From a bacterium (GTDB taxonomy: Bacteria > Spirochaetota > UBA4802 > UBA5550): a stretch of DNA of 20,593 nt. The first letter of the stretch is position 1. Every line of letters begins with the position of its first letter. The notes under the pieces were generated by a model, which ran no database searches, was not told the origin of the DNA, and was given only the letters and a program-made list of their open reading frames with translations. Positions 9,095 to 16,880 of this stretch are shown here, piece after piece. A program made the position numbers and the translations under genes. The DNA is taken from positions 1 to 20,593 of the forward strand of contig JAAENB010000494.1 of NCBI GenBank assembly GCA_024224995.1, read 5' to 3'.

Positions 9095-9109
9095 GATTTG
9101 CTCCGGGGC

Positions 9110-11998
9110 TTATTGTAATTTCCTGATAGAATTGATGAGCTCCGGGAAGGTTTCCAGGGTGAGGGGCAGGGTTTCCATATCGAAGCTGGCGGTCTCTTCC
9201 ATGAGGAGGTTTGCCCAGTCACTTAGAATGGTTATTTCATAGTTCTCTCCCAGTTTTTTTATACTCACCGCGAATTCTTCTATCTCACTAATAATAAATC
9301 TTTTTTTGCAGGCTTCCCATTGTACGGAAATTTCCTTCTCCAGTATGCTCAGGAGCCCGGGGACCCTGGCCTGTATTTCCGGAGTAACAGGGCCGGTTCC
9401 TGCCTGGTGATTATCGGCATGCAATTCTTTTTTTCCTGTTTCCTTCGCTGTTTCTTTTCGAGAGTAGGGCAGGAACCGTATTAGTTCCCCAATCAGGTCG
9501 TTCCGGGTTACCGGTTTCCGTAAGTAACCGTCAAACAGTCCGCTGTCTGTAATTTCTTTTTCGTGTATCTTCATGGCTGAAGCGGTTAAGGCAATTACCG
9601 GGATATTTTTTAGTTGGTCGTCGTTTTTAAGGATCGTTACTGCTTCGTAACCGTTCATTACGGGCATTTTTATGTCCATGAAAATGAGATCGGGCAGGCG
9701 CTCCCGCGCGATGTCCAGGGCCTCTTTGCCGTTTTCCGCTTCCAGGATGGTAAGGTTCCGTGAGTCGAGGAAACTTTTTAGCAGGGTTCTGTTGAATTCA
9801 ATATCATCAACTTCCAGAACTGTCGCTCCTTCAAAGATCACGGTCACGGTTTCCTCGGTTTGTTCCGGCGCTATTTTTTTCATTGATGAAACCGAAATAT
9901 TTTTCAGCATTATGCTGAATATACTTCCCTGCCGGGATTCGCTTTCTATATATATCGTACCTCCCATTATTTCAAGAAGCCGTTTGGTAATGTTTAATCC
10001 AAGCCCTGTTCCACCGTAAGCACGAATGCTCTGTCCATCCTGCTGGGTAAAGGCGCTGAATATTTTTTTATGCTGGTCTTCCGGGATCCCAATCCCCGTA
10101 TCCTGTATGGAGAAATAAAGATTCAGGGTGCTTTTGTCTTCTTCGGTATATTTTTTAAATACCGAGAGTTTGATAAATCCCTTATCCGTGAATTTTACCG
10201 CGTTTCCCACCAGGTTAAACAGTACCTGGCGGAGGCGGACTTCATCAAGGATCAGTCCCTCGGGGAGTGAAGGATCAATTTCTATTATAAAATCGAGCCC
10301 TTTTTCCTGTATCTTATGTGAAAAAATGTTTTTCATCTCGTTGAAAATGGTGTGGGGATTCACCGTGCTGTACTGTAATTCTATTTTTCCCGCTTCAATT
10401 TTGGAAAGATCGAGTATGTCATTGATGAGCGTTAACAGGGTTTTGCCGCTGGAGGTTATGGCAGCGAGATATTTTTTCTCCTGTTCGTTTTCCACCAGGT
10501 CCGTGAGGATCTCGGAAAATCCAAGTATGGCGTTCATGGGGGTTCGTATTTCATGGCTCATGTTGGCCAGGAATTCGCTTTTGGCCCTGTTTGCCGATTC
10601 TGCCGCGTCCCGTTCATTTGTTAATTGATCGGCTTTTTTTTGAGCCGTAATATCGGTTACAAAACCTTCCAGGGCCAAAAGCATTCCCCCGGAAGTGTAA
10701 ATTCCCATTCCCTGTTCCCAGACCCATTTTTCTTCTCCCGCCGCTGTTATAATGCGGTACACAATGCGATAGGGCTCTTTTTTCTCCATGGCCTGCTGTA
10801 CGCAGTCCCATACCATATTCCGGTCATCGGGATGGATCACTTCAGCATAGGATATGGTTTTGTTTTCCAGCAGGTCTGCGGGATCGTACGCCGTAAGGTC
10901 TTTGCATCCCTGGCTCACGAATTTCATGGTCCAGTCTGCGTCATTTTTGCAGCGATAGGCCATGCCCGGAAGATTGGTCAGCAGGGTTCTGAGTTTTCTA
11001 TCGTTCTCCCTGAGAGATTCTTCGGCCTGTTCTCTCATGGCCAGTTCTTTTTGCAGTTCCGCGGTTCTTTCATCGACCCGCTTGTGCAGCGAGCGGTTCC
11101 AGAGGAGTATGAGCGATATGAGAATGGCAACAATGGCAAATGCCGTGAGAAAAGCGATCCAAAACCCTTTTTGCTGATAATATTTTTTCTGTTCAAGCCG
11201 TATCCATTTATCGTATAACGATTTTCGTTCTTCCGGTGATATTTGCGCCAGTCCTTTGGTGAGGATGCTGTTGAGTATTGGCCAGTCCTTGCGTGAACCG
11301 AGCCTGAGTCTCCAGGTAAAGTCTATTTGCCCGGCAATCCGGAGATTGTTAATGCCTTCTTTTTCAATAAAATATGAAGCAATTGCCGTGTCCGATATCA
11401 TGGCATATGCTTCTCCAAAAGAAACTTTTCGAATACCCGTTACATCATCGGGCACGGTTACAATATCAATTTCCGGGTGCTTTGACTGCACGTATTCTAT
11501 GCTGGCATATCCTTTAACTATTATTACTTTTTTGTATTTTAGATCAGCCAGTGACAATGAACCGCTTATATCTTTTTTTACGATAATGAGGTTCGGGAGT
11601 TCAATAAAGGCCGGGGTAAAGAGCAGGAACTCCGAACGTTTCTCCGTTTTCTGCAGGGTACCGGTCACGTCGATTTCATAGGTTTCCGCTTTTGTTATAA
11701 CCTCATGCCAGTTTTCCAGGTGCACTATTTTAAACGTACAATTCAGCTTTTTTTCAATGAGCCGTAAATAATCCGCTCCAAGCCCTGAATGCTCTCCTTT
11801 TTCGTTAAAAAAATCAATTGGCGCGTAGTGGGGGATCGGCGCGAAGCGGATCTTTCCGTCGTGTTTCGTGAGCCATGCCCGTTCTTCCGGGGTGAGAACG
11901 TCTTTGGGCTCTGCCGCACCAATGATGAATGATATGAAAAATATCAGCACAAGAGGTCTGAGTATAATTCTACTATAAATAATTACCTGTTTCAACAT
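9110..11998 (-). CDS. Hybrid histidine kinase with periplasmic solute-binding sensor, PAS and REC
   Basis: From ATG 11998 the protein has 962 residues. A signal or anchor segment (about 11-28) is followed by a periplasmic SBP_bac_3-like domain (about 35-270, BvgS-type sensor), TM at about 279-300, a coiled linker (about 303-335), a PAS fold (about 340-455), HisKA with His482 in NMSHEIRTP, HATPase ([23 protein letters not shown]) and a receiver with Asp731/Asp732, phospho-acceptor Asp775 and Lys828. The helical tail resembles that of the kinase at 4179. Such sensors usually respond to amino acids or small metabolites. A longer frame from TTG 12082 exists but would contain the promoter at 12038-12066; ATG 11998 puts the hydrophobic segment at the N-terminus. 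The ribosome site is poorly placed: AAAAGGG directly abuts this ATG. The start is therefore the least certain part. Confidence 0.9.
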   Translation of the reverse strand: MLKQVIIYSRIILRPLVLIFFISFIIGAAEPKDVLTPEERAWLTKHDGKIRFAPIPHYAPIDFFNEKGEHSGLGADYLRLIEKKLNCTFKIVHLENWHEVITKAETYEIDVTGTLQKTEKRSEFLLFTPAFIELPNLIIVKKDISGSLSLADLKYKKVIIVKGYASIEYVQSKHPEIDIVTVPDDVTGIRKVSFGEAYAMISDTAIASYFIEKEGINNLRIAGQIDFTWRLRLGSRKDWPILNSILTKGLAQISPEERKSLYDKWIRLEQKKYYQQKGFWIAFLTAFAIVAILISLILLWNRSLHKRVDERTAELQKELAMREQAEESLRENDRKLRTLLTNLPGMAYRCKNDADWTMKFVSQGCKDLTAYDPADLLENKTISYAEVIHPDDRNMVWDCVQQAMEKKEPYRIVYRIITAAGEEKWVWEQGMGIYTSGGMLLALEGFVTDITAQKKADQLTNERDAAESANRAKSEFLANMSHEIRTPMNAILGFSEILTDLVENEQEKKYLAAITSSGKTLLTLINDILDLSKIEAGKIELQYSTVNPHTIFNEMKNIFSHKIQEKGLDFIIEIDPSLPEGLILDEVRLRQVLFNLVGNAVKFTDKGFIKLSVFKKYTEEDKSTLNLYFSIQDTGIGIPEDQHKKIFSAFTQQDGQSIRAYGGTGLGLNITKRLLEIMGGTIYIESESRQGSIFSIMLKNISVSSMKKIAPEQTEETVTVIFEGATVLEVDDIEFNRTLLKSFLDSRNLTILEAENGKEALDIARERLPDLIFMDIKMPVMNGYEAVTILKNDDQLKNIPVIALTASAMKIHEKEITDSGLFDGYLRKPVTRNDLIGELIRFLPYSRKETAKETGKKELHADNHQAGTGPVTPEIQARVPGLLSILEKEISVQWEACKKRFIISEIEEFAVSIKKLGENYEITILSDWANLLMEETASFDMETLPLTLETFPELINSIRKLQ

Positions 11999-12037
11999 CC
12001 CTTTTCGCCATGAGAAATTCTTGATTATTAATAGAAT

Positions 12038-12066
12038 ATAATACCCTTTAAAATTTGTTTCGTCAA
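12038..12066 (-). promoter_or_regulatory. Likely sigma70 promoter for the solute-binding hybrid kinase
   Basis: On the minus strand TTGACG (12066-12061) and TATTAT (12043-12038) are separated by 17 bases. Transcription would start near 12031, about 33 bases before ATG 11998. This supports the shorter start of the kinase and means it need not depend on the toxin-antitoxin operon upstream. Confidence 0.55.
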
Positions 12067-12122
12067 GAGATAAATCAATCAAGGTATCCTGGAGTAAACG
12101 AGGGAAATTCGTGCTATTTACA

Positions 12123-12407
12123 TCATATCTTTAAGAGCTTACTCCCATGAATAATACTGATTATTTCAAGGAAGTCTCCCTGGACCTGGTATATAATTCT
12201 ATAATCTCTATATATTAATTCACGTACGTTGGGATCATCTGATTCAGGAACTCTTCTTCCCAATAGAGGAAAGGTCTCTAAATGTTCGATTATTTCGAAT
12301 AATCTTTCAATAAATAATTGTGAATAAACAGATGAATCAACTTCTATAAACTCACATATTTTCTTCAGGTTTTCAATTGAATCGTTTGACCATCTTATTT
12401 TAGCCAT
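12123..12407 (-). CDS. parE: ParE/RelE-family toxin of a toxin-antitoxin pair
   Basis: This 94-residue protein has the ParE/RelE-fold pattern: WSNDSIENLKKICEFI at the N-terminal helix, a second helix ending HLETFPLLGRRVPE, then RELIYRDYRIIYQV and a last strand IISIIHGSKLL. ParE-type members block DNA gyrase while RelE-type members cleave mRNA. The RELIYRDYRIIY block and P-LGR motif favour the ParE/plasmid-stabilisation group, though activity cannot be told from sequence alone. The gene overlaps the antitoxin gene by 13 bases and has no separate ribosome site, as usual for a coupled toxin. Confidence 0.88.
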   Translation of the reverse strand: MAKIRWSNDSIENLKKICEFIEVDSSVYSQLFIERLFEIIEHLETFPLLGRRVPESDDPNVRELIYRDYRIIYQVQGDFLEIISIIHGSKLLKI

Positions 12408-12580
12408 TTCGACAGAATATCCTTTGCTTCCTCATGAGTATGGAATTGTCCTTCCTTTAATTGTCTTTGGCCTTTAAGAATTTTCTGTTTAACATAAATG
12501 TGCTCCATAATATCGTCTAGAGTGGAGTCATCCGGTAACTCATTTACCATTGTAATTACTTCATCTTTTACTGTATGCAT
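12395..12580 (-). CDS. Antitoxin of the ParE-type pair
   Basis: This 61-residue acidic protein (ELPDDSTLDDIMEHIYVKQKI near the middle, HEEAKDILSKWLK at the end) fits the small antitoxins that precede ParE/RelE toxins. The N-terminal half would form the dimer or DNA-binding part, and the C-terminal helix would wrap the toxin. The ribosome site GAGG (minus strand, about 7-8 bases before the ATG at 12580) is good. It is the first gene of the pair and probably represses their promoter. The assignment rests on size, overlap and general resemblance rather than a diagnostic motif. Confidence 0.82.
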   Translation of the reverse strand: MHTVKDEVITMVNELPDDSTLDDIMEHIYVKQKILKGQRQLKEGQFHTHEEAKDILSKWLK

Positions 12581-12610
12581 AAAATAACCTCATAATACAT
12601 TGCTTGTTGC

Positions 12611-12649
12611 TATATAAACCAATATACAAAATATTTTTGATTTGGTCAA
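12611..12649 (-). promoter_or_regulatory. Likely promoter and possible operator of the toxin-antitoxin operon
   Basis: On the minus strand TTGACC (12649-12644), a 17-base spacer and TATATT (12626-12621) form a good promoter ahead of the antitoxin ATG at 12580. TATAT (12611-12615) and ATATA (12622-12626) are an inverted pair that covers the -10 box and could bind the antitoxin; this part is weak because the region is AT-rich. Confidence 0.55.
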
Positions 12650-12671
12650 TAAAGAATTCTTTCGGGTCACC

Positions 12672-13745
12672 TTACTTGAAAAACCACTCCAAAATCCCCC
12701 CATTTTCCTCCCGGGGATAGGCATGGGAAAGGTCTCGAAGAATCTTCAGTGTTACGGTCGCTCCGGCCCGTTCGAGCCTGTCGTATCCGTGCTCTGCCTG
12801 GTGCATGGGGAACATCCAGTCCCGGGCTCCGTGTATCCAGTAAACCTGTTTTTTTTGTACAAGCGGAGCCAGGTACATGGGCGGCAGCACACAGGAAAAG
12901 GGCGCGATCTTTGTAAAAGGGGAGTCCGGTCCAAGACCGTAGGTGAGGGCAAAGGTGCCGCCGTCGGAAAAACCCGTAAGCAACAGACGATCCATGTCGA
13001 TATTCCACCTGCTCGTGACCTGCTCTATTGTTGTGTTTAGCGCTTTTGTGTCGATCTCCGGATCGAGAATGGACCAGGTCGATCCCAGGGAACCTGGCGC
13101 CATGAGAATAAAACCCCTGCTGCGGGCTTCCCGTACCCAGGCCCACATAAAATCCCTTCCGTGGCTATAGCCGCCGTGCAGTGCCGCCACCAGGGGCCAG
13201 GCCCGGCTCTTGTCGTATAACTCCGGCACGTAAACTGAACAGGCACCGCGGGTATAGGGATCGTCTTTGATGCCGATGAAATGCAGCCCCGTATCTTCCG
13301 GTCCCGGCGCGGCAAGCCTGGGTTCCCCGGAGCGCAGATCCGGTTCCAGGAAGAAGCGGTTCACTGGCGCGAGCTCCTTTCCATGAAGGAAGAGCAGTTC
13401 CTGGGCGCGGCAAAATTTCCGGTACGATTTAATTATATCAATAAAGGATTTCCGGGGATCCATGCCCGATGCTGTTGTTACTACCAGGAGTGTTTCCGTA
13501 AGCAGGTCTATGGAAGAGGATACAGCCCGATAGCTCTCTGCTGCGGTTCCCTCAAGTTCCCCGGAGTCCCTGGTTTGCTGCAGCAGTTCTGCCGCCTTTT
13601 CCAGGTTTTGTGCCGCAGACACCAGGTCTTTTTGCAGATGGAGCAGGTCAAACGGAGTAAACCGCCGCTGGAATTCTTCTATTTTTTCCAGCGCAGAGAC
13701 CAGTTCTTCTGCTGCCTGGTGGAGTCGTTCAGGTATTGAAGTCAT
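12672..13745 (-). CDS. Alpha/beta-hydrolase (esterase-like) with extra helical N-terminus
   Basis: The 357-residue protein lacks a signal peptide. Residues about 1-125 are strongly helical, with heptad-like Leu/Ala/Glu spacing, and match no family that I recognise. Residues about 165-357 form an alpha/beta-hydrolase of the carboxylesterase / PHB-depolymerase-like type: oxyanion region LVAALHGG (185-192), nucleophile elbow GFSDGG with Ser260, acid Asp309 in HGARDW, and His341 in DLSHAYP. All three catalytic positions are present. The substrate is unknown, likely an ester or acyl compound. ATG 13745 has AGGAG 7-8 bases upstream. A strong hairpin (13763-13794) precedes that ribosome site. Confidence 0.87.
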   Translation of the reverse strand: MTSIPERLHQAAEELVSALEKIEEFQRRFTPFDLLHLQKDLVSAAQNLEKAAELLQQTRDSGELEGTAAESYRAVSSSIDLLTETLLVVTTASGMDPRKSFIDIIKSYRKFCRAQELLFLHGKELAPVNRFFLEPDLRSGEPRLAAPGPEDTGLHFIGIKDDPYTRGACSVYVPELYDKSRAWPLVAALHGGYSHGRDFMWAWVREARSRGFILMAPGSLGSTWSILDPEIDTKALNTTIEQVTSRWNIDMDRLLLTGFSDGGTFALTYGLGPDSPFTKIAPFSCVLPPMYLAPLVQKKQVYWIHGARDWMFPMHQAEHGYDRLERAGATVTLKILRDLSHAYPREENGGILEWFFK

Positions 13746-13762
13746 TGGCCGGCTCCTGTGTT

Positions 13763-13794
13763 TTCCCGGCCGGTTTTAAGGAACCGGCCGGGAA
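13763..13794 (-). terminator. Strong 13-bp GC-rich hairpin between secreted-protein gene and esterase gene
   Basis: TTCCCGGCCGGTT (13763-13775) and AACCGGCCGGGAA (13782-13794) pair perfectly around a 6-base loop. It lies 25 bases past the stop of the secreted-protein gene and just ahead of the esterase ribosome site, both on the minus strand. No T-run follows on either strand, so it is not a textbook intrinsic terminator. A transcript end, mRNA processing site or attenuator are all possible. Confidence 0.5.
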
Positions 13795-13819
13795 TTAAAA
13801 TAATTTCCGGAACTCCGTA

Positions 13820-14605
13820 TTAATTGCAATCCGGTGATGAGGTAAGGTTGAGATGGTCGTTCCAGTTTTTCTGTGTATAGTATGAGCTAACTCCCGGTCG
13901 GCCGAACAGCACCACTTCATCATACTCAAGTGATACCCAGCCATCAATTCCATTGACTCCAAATATGAGTGGAGCTGCGTATGACCAGGGGTTCATATCT
14001 TTCCAGGGCTGGGTTACAGAACACAAATAGTTATACTTTTTTTTGATCTCACTCTGCTCTTTGGCACATTCCGTCCTTGCTTTCGCGAAAATTCTTACCG
14101 CTTCTGCTCCTATCAATTCTTTTACTCTCGCTAAATTAAAGTTTGATCTCATATTTAGGCCCGTTCTGGCATTCGGATCAAGCAGGACCGCCTTAACATT
14201 TTCAAGTTTAACCTTACTGGTTACTTTTCTCCAGTTGAAGTTGCTTTTTTCTGCTGACTCCCCATCTGGGTGAGCTGCAAATTCATTGAGGGCAACCACA
14301 TCATTGTATTTTCCCGGAATCACAACAAGGTTGAGAGCAGCTGTGGTCGTGAATGTGTATTTCTTTTTCCCTGCTTTGCAGTAAGTACCAAAGGGGTCAT
14401 GCATAGATGCGCTTCGAAAGAACATGGGACGTTGATAGTCCAGGTTCGCGGGTGCTGCTGACCGAAGGGTTGAACCGCTTTGCAGTTGTACCACTCCCAG
14501 GCCAATTGCTCTCGGATTAAGGGGTTTTACGGGATTCATGGCGAATAGTGCTGCTGCTAATCCCAGTACAAATAAGACTGCTAGAATTTTTGTTGGAATT
14601 TTCAT
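13820..14605 (-). CDS. Secreted protein of unknown family, 261 residues
   Basis: A Sec signal peptide is clear: Lys-containing start, hydrophobic core (about 7-21) and likely cleavage after LFA (about residue 22). The mature part has no membrane segment, four cysteines (76, 180, 195, 260) that could form two disulphides, and a Trp/Tyr-rich C-terminal half (WKDMNPWSY, DGWVSLEYDEVVLFGRPG). No lipobox is seen. I recognise no family or catalytic motif. The start has a strong AAGGAGAG about 10 bases upstream. It follows the 7TM receptor pair on the same strand after 149 bases and is probably a separate transcript. Confidence 0.8.
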   Translation of the reverse strand: MKIPTKILAVLFVLGLAAALFAMNPVKPLNPRAIGLGVVQLQSGSTLRSAAPANLDYQRPMFFRSASMHDPFGTYCKAGKKKYTFTTTAALNLVVIPGKYNDVVALNEFAAHPDGESAEKSNFNWRKVTSKVKLENVKAVLLDPNARTGLNMRSNFNLARVKELIGAEAVRIFAKARTECAKEQSEIKKKYNYLCSVTQPWKDMNPWSYAAPLIFGVNGIDGWVSLEYDEVVLFGRPGVSSYYTQKNWNDHLNLTSSPDCN

Positions 14606-14686
14606 AAGATTTTTCTCTCCTTTTAATATAATTATTCATCTCTTCCTCAAAAAAGAACTTCTAAGAGGTCAATGATATATCTAAAG

Positions 14687-14720
14687 TGACAGTTATTAGA
14701 AAATTGTCAATTTTTTTTTT
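14687..14720 (+). terminator. Terminator-like hairpin with T10 tract on the + strand
   Basis: TGACAGTT (14687-14694) and AATTGTCA (14702-14709) pair over 8 bp with one G-U, followed after one A by ten T residues (14711-14720). This is a reasonable intrinsic terminator, but for + strand transcription, while both neighbouring genes are on the minus strand. A perfect TATAAT lies upstream at 14627-14632. On the minus strand the same bases give an A10 tract ahead of TTGACA, which could instead be a -35 box with an UP-like element, although no good -10 follows at 17 bases. Confidence 0.35.
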
Positions 14721-14736
14721 GAAAAAGTGCAGGTTT

Positions 14737-14763
14737 AAAAACTCAAATGCAGGCTCATTGAGT
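14737..14763 (-). terminator. Weak intrinsic terminator at the end of the 7TM receptor operon
   Basis: On the minus strand ACTCAA (14763-14758) and TTGAGT (14746-14741) pair across an 11-base loop, followed by further Ts to 14737. The stem overlaps the stop codon of the receptor gene. The stem is short and AT-rich, so strength is doubtful. Confidence 0.35.
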
Positions 14764-16866
14764 CTCAATATGGGGCCGTAATTTTTTAACCAGAACCACC
14801 CGGTTCCCTTTTTCATTAAATTCAATTGAATCAAATATTTCTTGAGCCATGGTAAGCCCCCTGCCGTGCGTTTCCAGGCTAACGTTCCTGTCTGAGACAT
14901 CATAATTCATAATTTCTTTATGATTGAATCCGGCTCCTTCATCGGTAATTGTATATTCCGCGGTATCTTCATCGATCTTAAAATCGATATTGACTTTTCT
15001 ATCTTTTTTTGATCCGTCATTCTGGCGGTTTGCCAGTAAGGTGAAGTAATTGTCTCCAAGGAGGGCTTCGGTTTTTTCATCATATGAAATACCCAGGTTG
15101 CCGTGCTCTATCGCGTTAAGAAGGATTTCCCGCAAACCAATACGGACAAGATTGGCTTCTGCCGGATCAATATATTTATTGATGTTCCTGGTTAAGCGAA
15201 AGGTAATTTCATCGAGAACATAAATGAAATTTCCAATGAGCATCTTCTGCTGTTCGGAAATAAAATAATTGAGAAATATGTCTTCGCTTATGCTCCAGGC
15301 CTTTCCCAGGATTTCGTGTTTTCCTTCTATATCGATGTATTCAAGGTGTACCTGCATCTCTTTAAATTCCGAATGAATAGGGAGTTTAAACCGGGTCTTA
15401 AAAGAAATTGGGCTTTTTTCTTTCGCGAAGAGATCGAGCTGCTGCCGGACGAATTGTTTCGTCATGGCCCGTCTGTTGGTTTCTTCAAATAAAATACCGG
15501 TAAATTCTTTCGACAGAACAGACTCCGGGATGATATTTAAAGCGGCTTTAACCGCTTTATTAACAGAAAGAAAGCGAAATTGGTCATCCAACGTGAATAT
15601 AATATCGGTAGAGCCTTCAACAAGGGACCGGTATTTTTCCTGGGCTTTTTTCTTCTCATGATTAATGATATTGATCCTGTCGGCAAGAGCAAAAGAGAGA
15701 AGAACTACTTCAAGAGAAGCGCCCAGAAGAGGGCCGTTGTACGCCACGAAATTAAGCGGGAAAATACCGGCCATACTTAAGGGATTCAGAATCGCTCCTA
15801 TTATAACGAAAATCCAGGCAGTTAAAAAGAACCTGGCCGATTTGTATCCTTTTTTGAGAGCCAGGATTCCCGAGATCAATATGATGAACGCCGTCAGGGG
15901 AGCTGATCCCGCGGCTATTTTGACGCTGACTCCATAGGGAAGGAAAAAAGAGACAATAGAGATCACTGCCAGGTAAAGCATACTAATAATAAATATTTTA
16001 TTCATTACGGGGAAAAGTTTTTTGGTTTGCAAATATTCCCGGGAGAAGAGGAACGCGGCAAAACTGACAATGCCCATAAAAAAAAGAATACTGCGATTTC
16101 CCCACCCGGGAGATTCGGGCCATAAATATTGAAAGGCATGGCCGTACAGTGATACGTGCATTAGTATGGTGAGGAATATATAAATCACATAGAATAGATA
16201 GGCCCGTTCCCGTATTGAAAAAAAGATAAAAAGATTGTACAGAACCATTACGATCATGATCCCGTAAAGAATTCCCATGGCTATTTGTTTATTATTTATC
16301 TTTTTCCGCATGCCTGCTTCCGACCGGAGAGTTAGGGGAGCCTGCAAAGAACCGGCGCTCTTTACGCTCAGATATATTGTTTTTGGCGTATTTGATTTTA
16401 GCGGTATTTTGAATACAAAATTATGGAACAGCACCGGGCGGTTTTTGAACGGTAAACAGTCCCCGGTAATAATATCGTCCCATTCTCCTTCGGGACGGGG
16501 TAAATACAGGGTGATATAGTCAAGTTGCGGATAGTCCACTTCAAGCATCCATTCTGTTTCCTGCCGGTCTTCTTCTTTGCCGGAATAGAGGATGGTACAT
16601 CGTATCCAGCAGGTTGAATCCGTAAAACCCAGGTTGAGAATGGCGTTTTCATTTGTTATGAATTTATCATTGAACCCGGAAGAAGCGATTTCATCAATTG
16701 ATACGGTTCCCTCCGTATCCTCATAGTATTCAAGATAGGTGTTGAGGTTGTAACTTTCTTCTTTGTCGTGCGTAATAAGAGTGGGGGCCGGGAATAGGGC
16801 ACCGGGCAGAATGAGGAAATAAAGCAGTATGATGAAAAATACCGGTATTTGCATTTTATTAATCAT
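14755..16866 (-). CDS. 7TM-DISM membrane receptor with PAS and RsbW-like ATPase domain (copy B)
   Basis: The 703-residue protein starts with a signal peptide (about 7-28). A periplasmic 7TMR-DISM extracellular domain (about 30-185) contains CWIRCTILYSG and WMLEVDYPQLDYITLYLPRP. Seven membrane helices (about 193-398) include YNLFIFFSIRERAYLFYVIY, typical of 7TMR-DISM. A PAS-like segment (about 410-525) and a GHKL ATPase domain (about 560-697) follow: N-box NAIEHGN (584-590), G1 DEGAGF (642-647) and G2 HGRGL (667-671). There is no HisKA phospho-histidine region; the NAIEHGN block is the form found in RsbW/SpoIIAB-like serine kinases. A receptor-linked anti-sigma-type kinase is therefore the best guess. 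It begins 14 bases after its paralogue with no visible Shine-Dalgarno, so translation may be coupled. Confidence 0.9.
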   Translation of the reverse strand: MINKMQIPVFFIILLYFLILPGALFPAPTLITHDKEESYNLNTYLEYYEDTEGTVSIDEIASSGFNDKFITNENAILNLGFTDSTCWIRCTILYSGKEEDRQETEWMLEVDYPQLDYITLYLPRPEGEWDDIITGDCLPFKNRPVLFHNFVFKIPLKSNTPKTIYLSVKSAGSLQAPLTLRSEAGMRKKINNKQIAMGILYGIMIVMVLYNLFIFFSIRERAYLFYVIYIFLTILMHVSLYGHAFQYLWPESPGWGNRSILFFMGIVSFAAFLFSREYLQTKKLFPVMNKIFIISMLYLAVISIVSFFLPYGVSVKIAAGSAPLTAFIILISGILALKKGYKSARFFLTAWIFVIIGAILNPLSMAGIFPLNFVAYNGPLLGASLEVVLLSFALADRINIINHEKKKAQEKYRSLVEGSTDIIFTLDDQFRFLSVNKAVKAALNIIPESVLSKEFTGILFEETNRRAMTKQFVRQQLDLFAKEKSPISFKTRFKLPIHSEFKEMQVHLEYIDIEGKHEILGKAWSISEDIFLNYFISEQQKMLIGNFIYVLDEITFRLTRNINKYIDPAEANLVRIGLREILLNAIEHGNLGISYDEKTEALLGDNYFTLLANRQNDGSKKDRKVNIDFKIDEDTAEYTITDEGAGFNHKEIMNYDVSDRNVSLETHGRGLTMAQEIFDSIEFNEKGNRVVLVKKLRPHIETQ

Positions 16867-16880
16867 AATCTACAAAAATA

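Noticed and set aside
11999..12082. TTG start at 12082 for the solute-binding hybrid kinase
   Set aside because: A good promoter lies within this stretch, and the extension would put 28 atypical residues before the signal segment.
14661..14903. Minus-strand frame of 80 codons overlapping the end of the 7TM receptor gene
   Set aside because: It lies in another frame of the conserved ATPase domain and continues into AT-rich noncoding sequence.
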